Origin: Moorena bouillonii PNG
GTDB taxonomy: Bacteria > Cyanobacteriota > Cyanobacteriia > Cyanobacteriales > Coleofasciculaceae
Assembly (NCBI RefSeq): GCF_001942495.1
Contig: NZ_MKZS01000001.1
Span: 2,499,277-2,533,454 of the forward strand
Direction of reading: 5' to 3'
DNA length: 34,178 bases
The notes under the pieces were generated by a model. It saw nothing but the letters and a program-made list of their open reading frames with translations. It made no database searches and had not been told where the DNA came from. Shown one piece after another: positions 33,930 to 34,178 of this stretch. A program made the translations under genes and the position numbers. How positions within the stretch are numbered: the first letter of the stretch is position 1; every line of letters starts with the position of its first letter.

Positions 33930-34178
33930 CTAGGGCTGTGCTTTGGGATCACCATACTTAATCAAAAGTGCGATCGCTATACTCACCACCAAAATTAACA
34001 TCATACTCAAAGCTGACCCAAATCCCCAGTTTTGAGTAGCTCCTAAAAACTGGTTATAAATCAATCTTGCTCCAGTCATACTCGATGCTCCCCCTAACAA
34101 TTCCGGATTAACAAAATCCCCTAATCCAGAGATAAATACCAGCAAAGAACCTGCAGCAATTCCTGGTAGAGTTTGGGG
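33930..34178 (-). CDS. potB: Spermidine/putrescine ABC transporter permease PotB (C-terminal part)
   Basis: The gene runs off the window; 82 residues of the C-terminus are seen. TLPGIAAGSLLVFISGLGDF then FVNPELLGG is the last part of the EAA region and the following helix of PotB-type permeases, and ALSMMLILVVSIAIALLIKY is the final membrane segment. Order potB then potC on the minus strand is the normal operon order. Confidence 0.85.
   Translation of the reverse strand, partial: PQTLPGIAAGSLLVFISGLGDFVNPELLGGASSMTGARLIYNQFLGATQNWGFGSALSMMLILVVSIAIALLIKYGDPKAQP

Noticed and set aside
33696-33998. A 100-residue + strand open frame between potB and potC
   Set aside because: Its residues are translated tandem repeats (LLINFTCYLL, PTPYSLL) and it overlaps potB on the other strand.

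Overview
The window looks like accessory DNA from a large-genome filamentous cyanobacterium, most likely of the Moorena/Lyngbya kind. The signs are many HIP1 octamers (GCGATCGC), heptameric short tandem repeats (GGGAACA / CCCTRTT type), an NRPS-derived protein, many TPR fusions, and small palindromic repeats in the gaps. The organism name is inference. I see no rRNA, tRNA or CRISPR array.

Layout. 1-713 is repeat-rich intergenic DNA. 714-9232 holds three large TPR fusions on the + strand: an NRPS-like protein (condensation, adenylation remnant, carrier, thioesterase, Ig-like, TPR), a TPR / GT-D / sulfotransferase protein, and a TPR-sulfotransferase. 9233-11615 is a repeat-rich gap with one acyl carrier protein gene, a dead glycosyltransferase fragment and several miniature elements. 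11616-15003 has a conserved small protein, an ABC-2 exporter remnant, a TPR-LicD protein, a dead sugar nucleotidyltransferase and a carbohydrate sulfotransferase. 15021-23704 is a glycosyltransferase run: GT2 (frameshifted), GT10 fucosyltransferase (frameshifted in a C8 tract), GT2, GT6 (ABO-like), GT11 fucosyltransferase, GT2, a GT-like unknown, a STELLO/DUF288 protein and a truncated gene. 23701-25462 is an IS200/IS605 element with divergent tnpA and tnpB. 25463-29050 has remnants, a duplicated 0.4-kb repeat, a GT-A-like gene, a dead ACP copy and a GT4 gene. 29143-31221 is a shortened paralogue of the first gene. A dead Rpn-family gene, a polysaccharide pyruvyl transferase and a minus-strand potB-potC pair close the window.

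How the genes may work together (inference). GT6, GT11 and GT10 enzymes side by side resemble the set that builds ABH/Lewis blood-group glycans. With three sulfotransferase domains, a LicD-type phosphotransferase and a pyruvyl transferase, the locus would decorate a fucosylated, sulfated and otherwise charged surface polysaccharide or sheath. The TPR modules shared by the large enzymes may act as a scaffold. Two paralogous TE-Ig-TPR genes bracket the glycan genes as direct repeats. Many frameshifts, truncations and duplicate pairs show a locus in rapid turnover.
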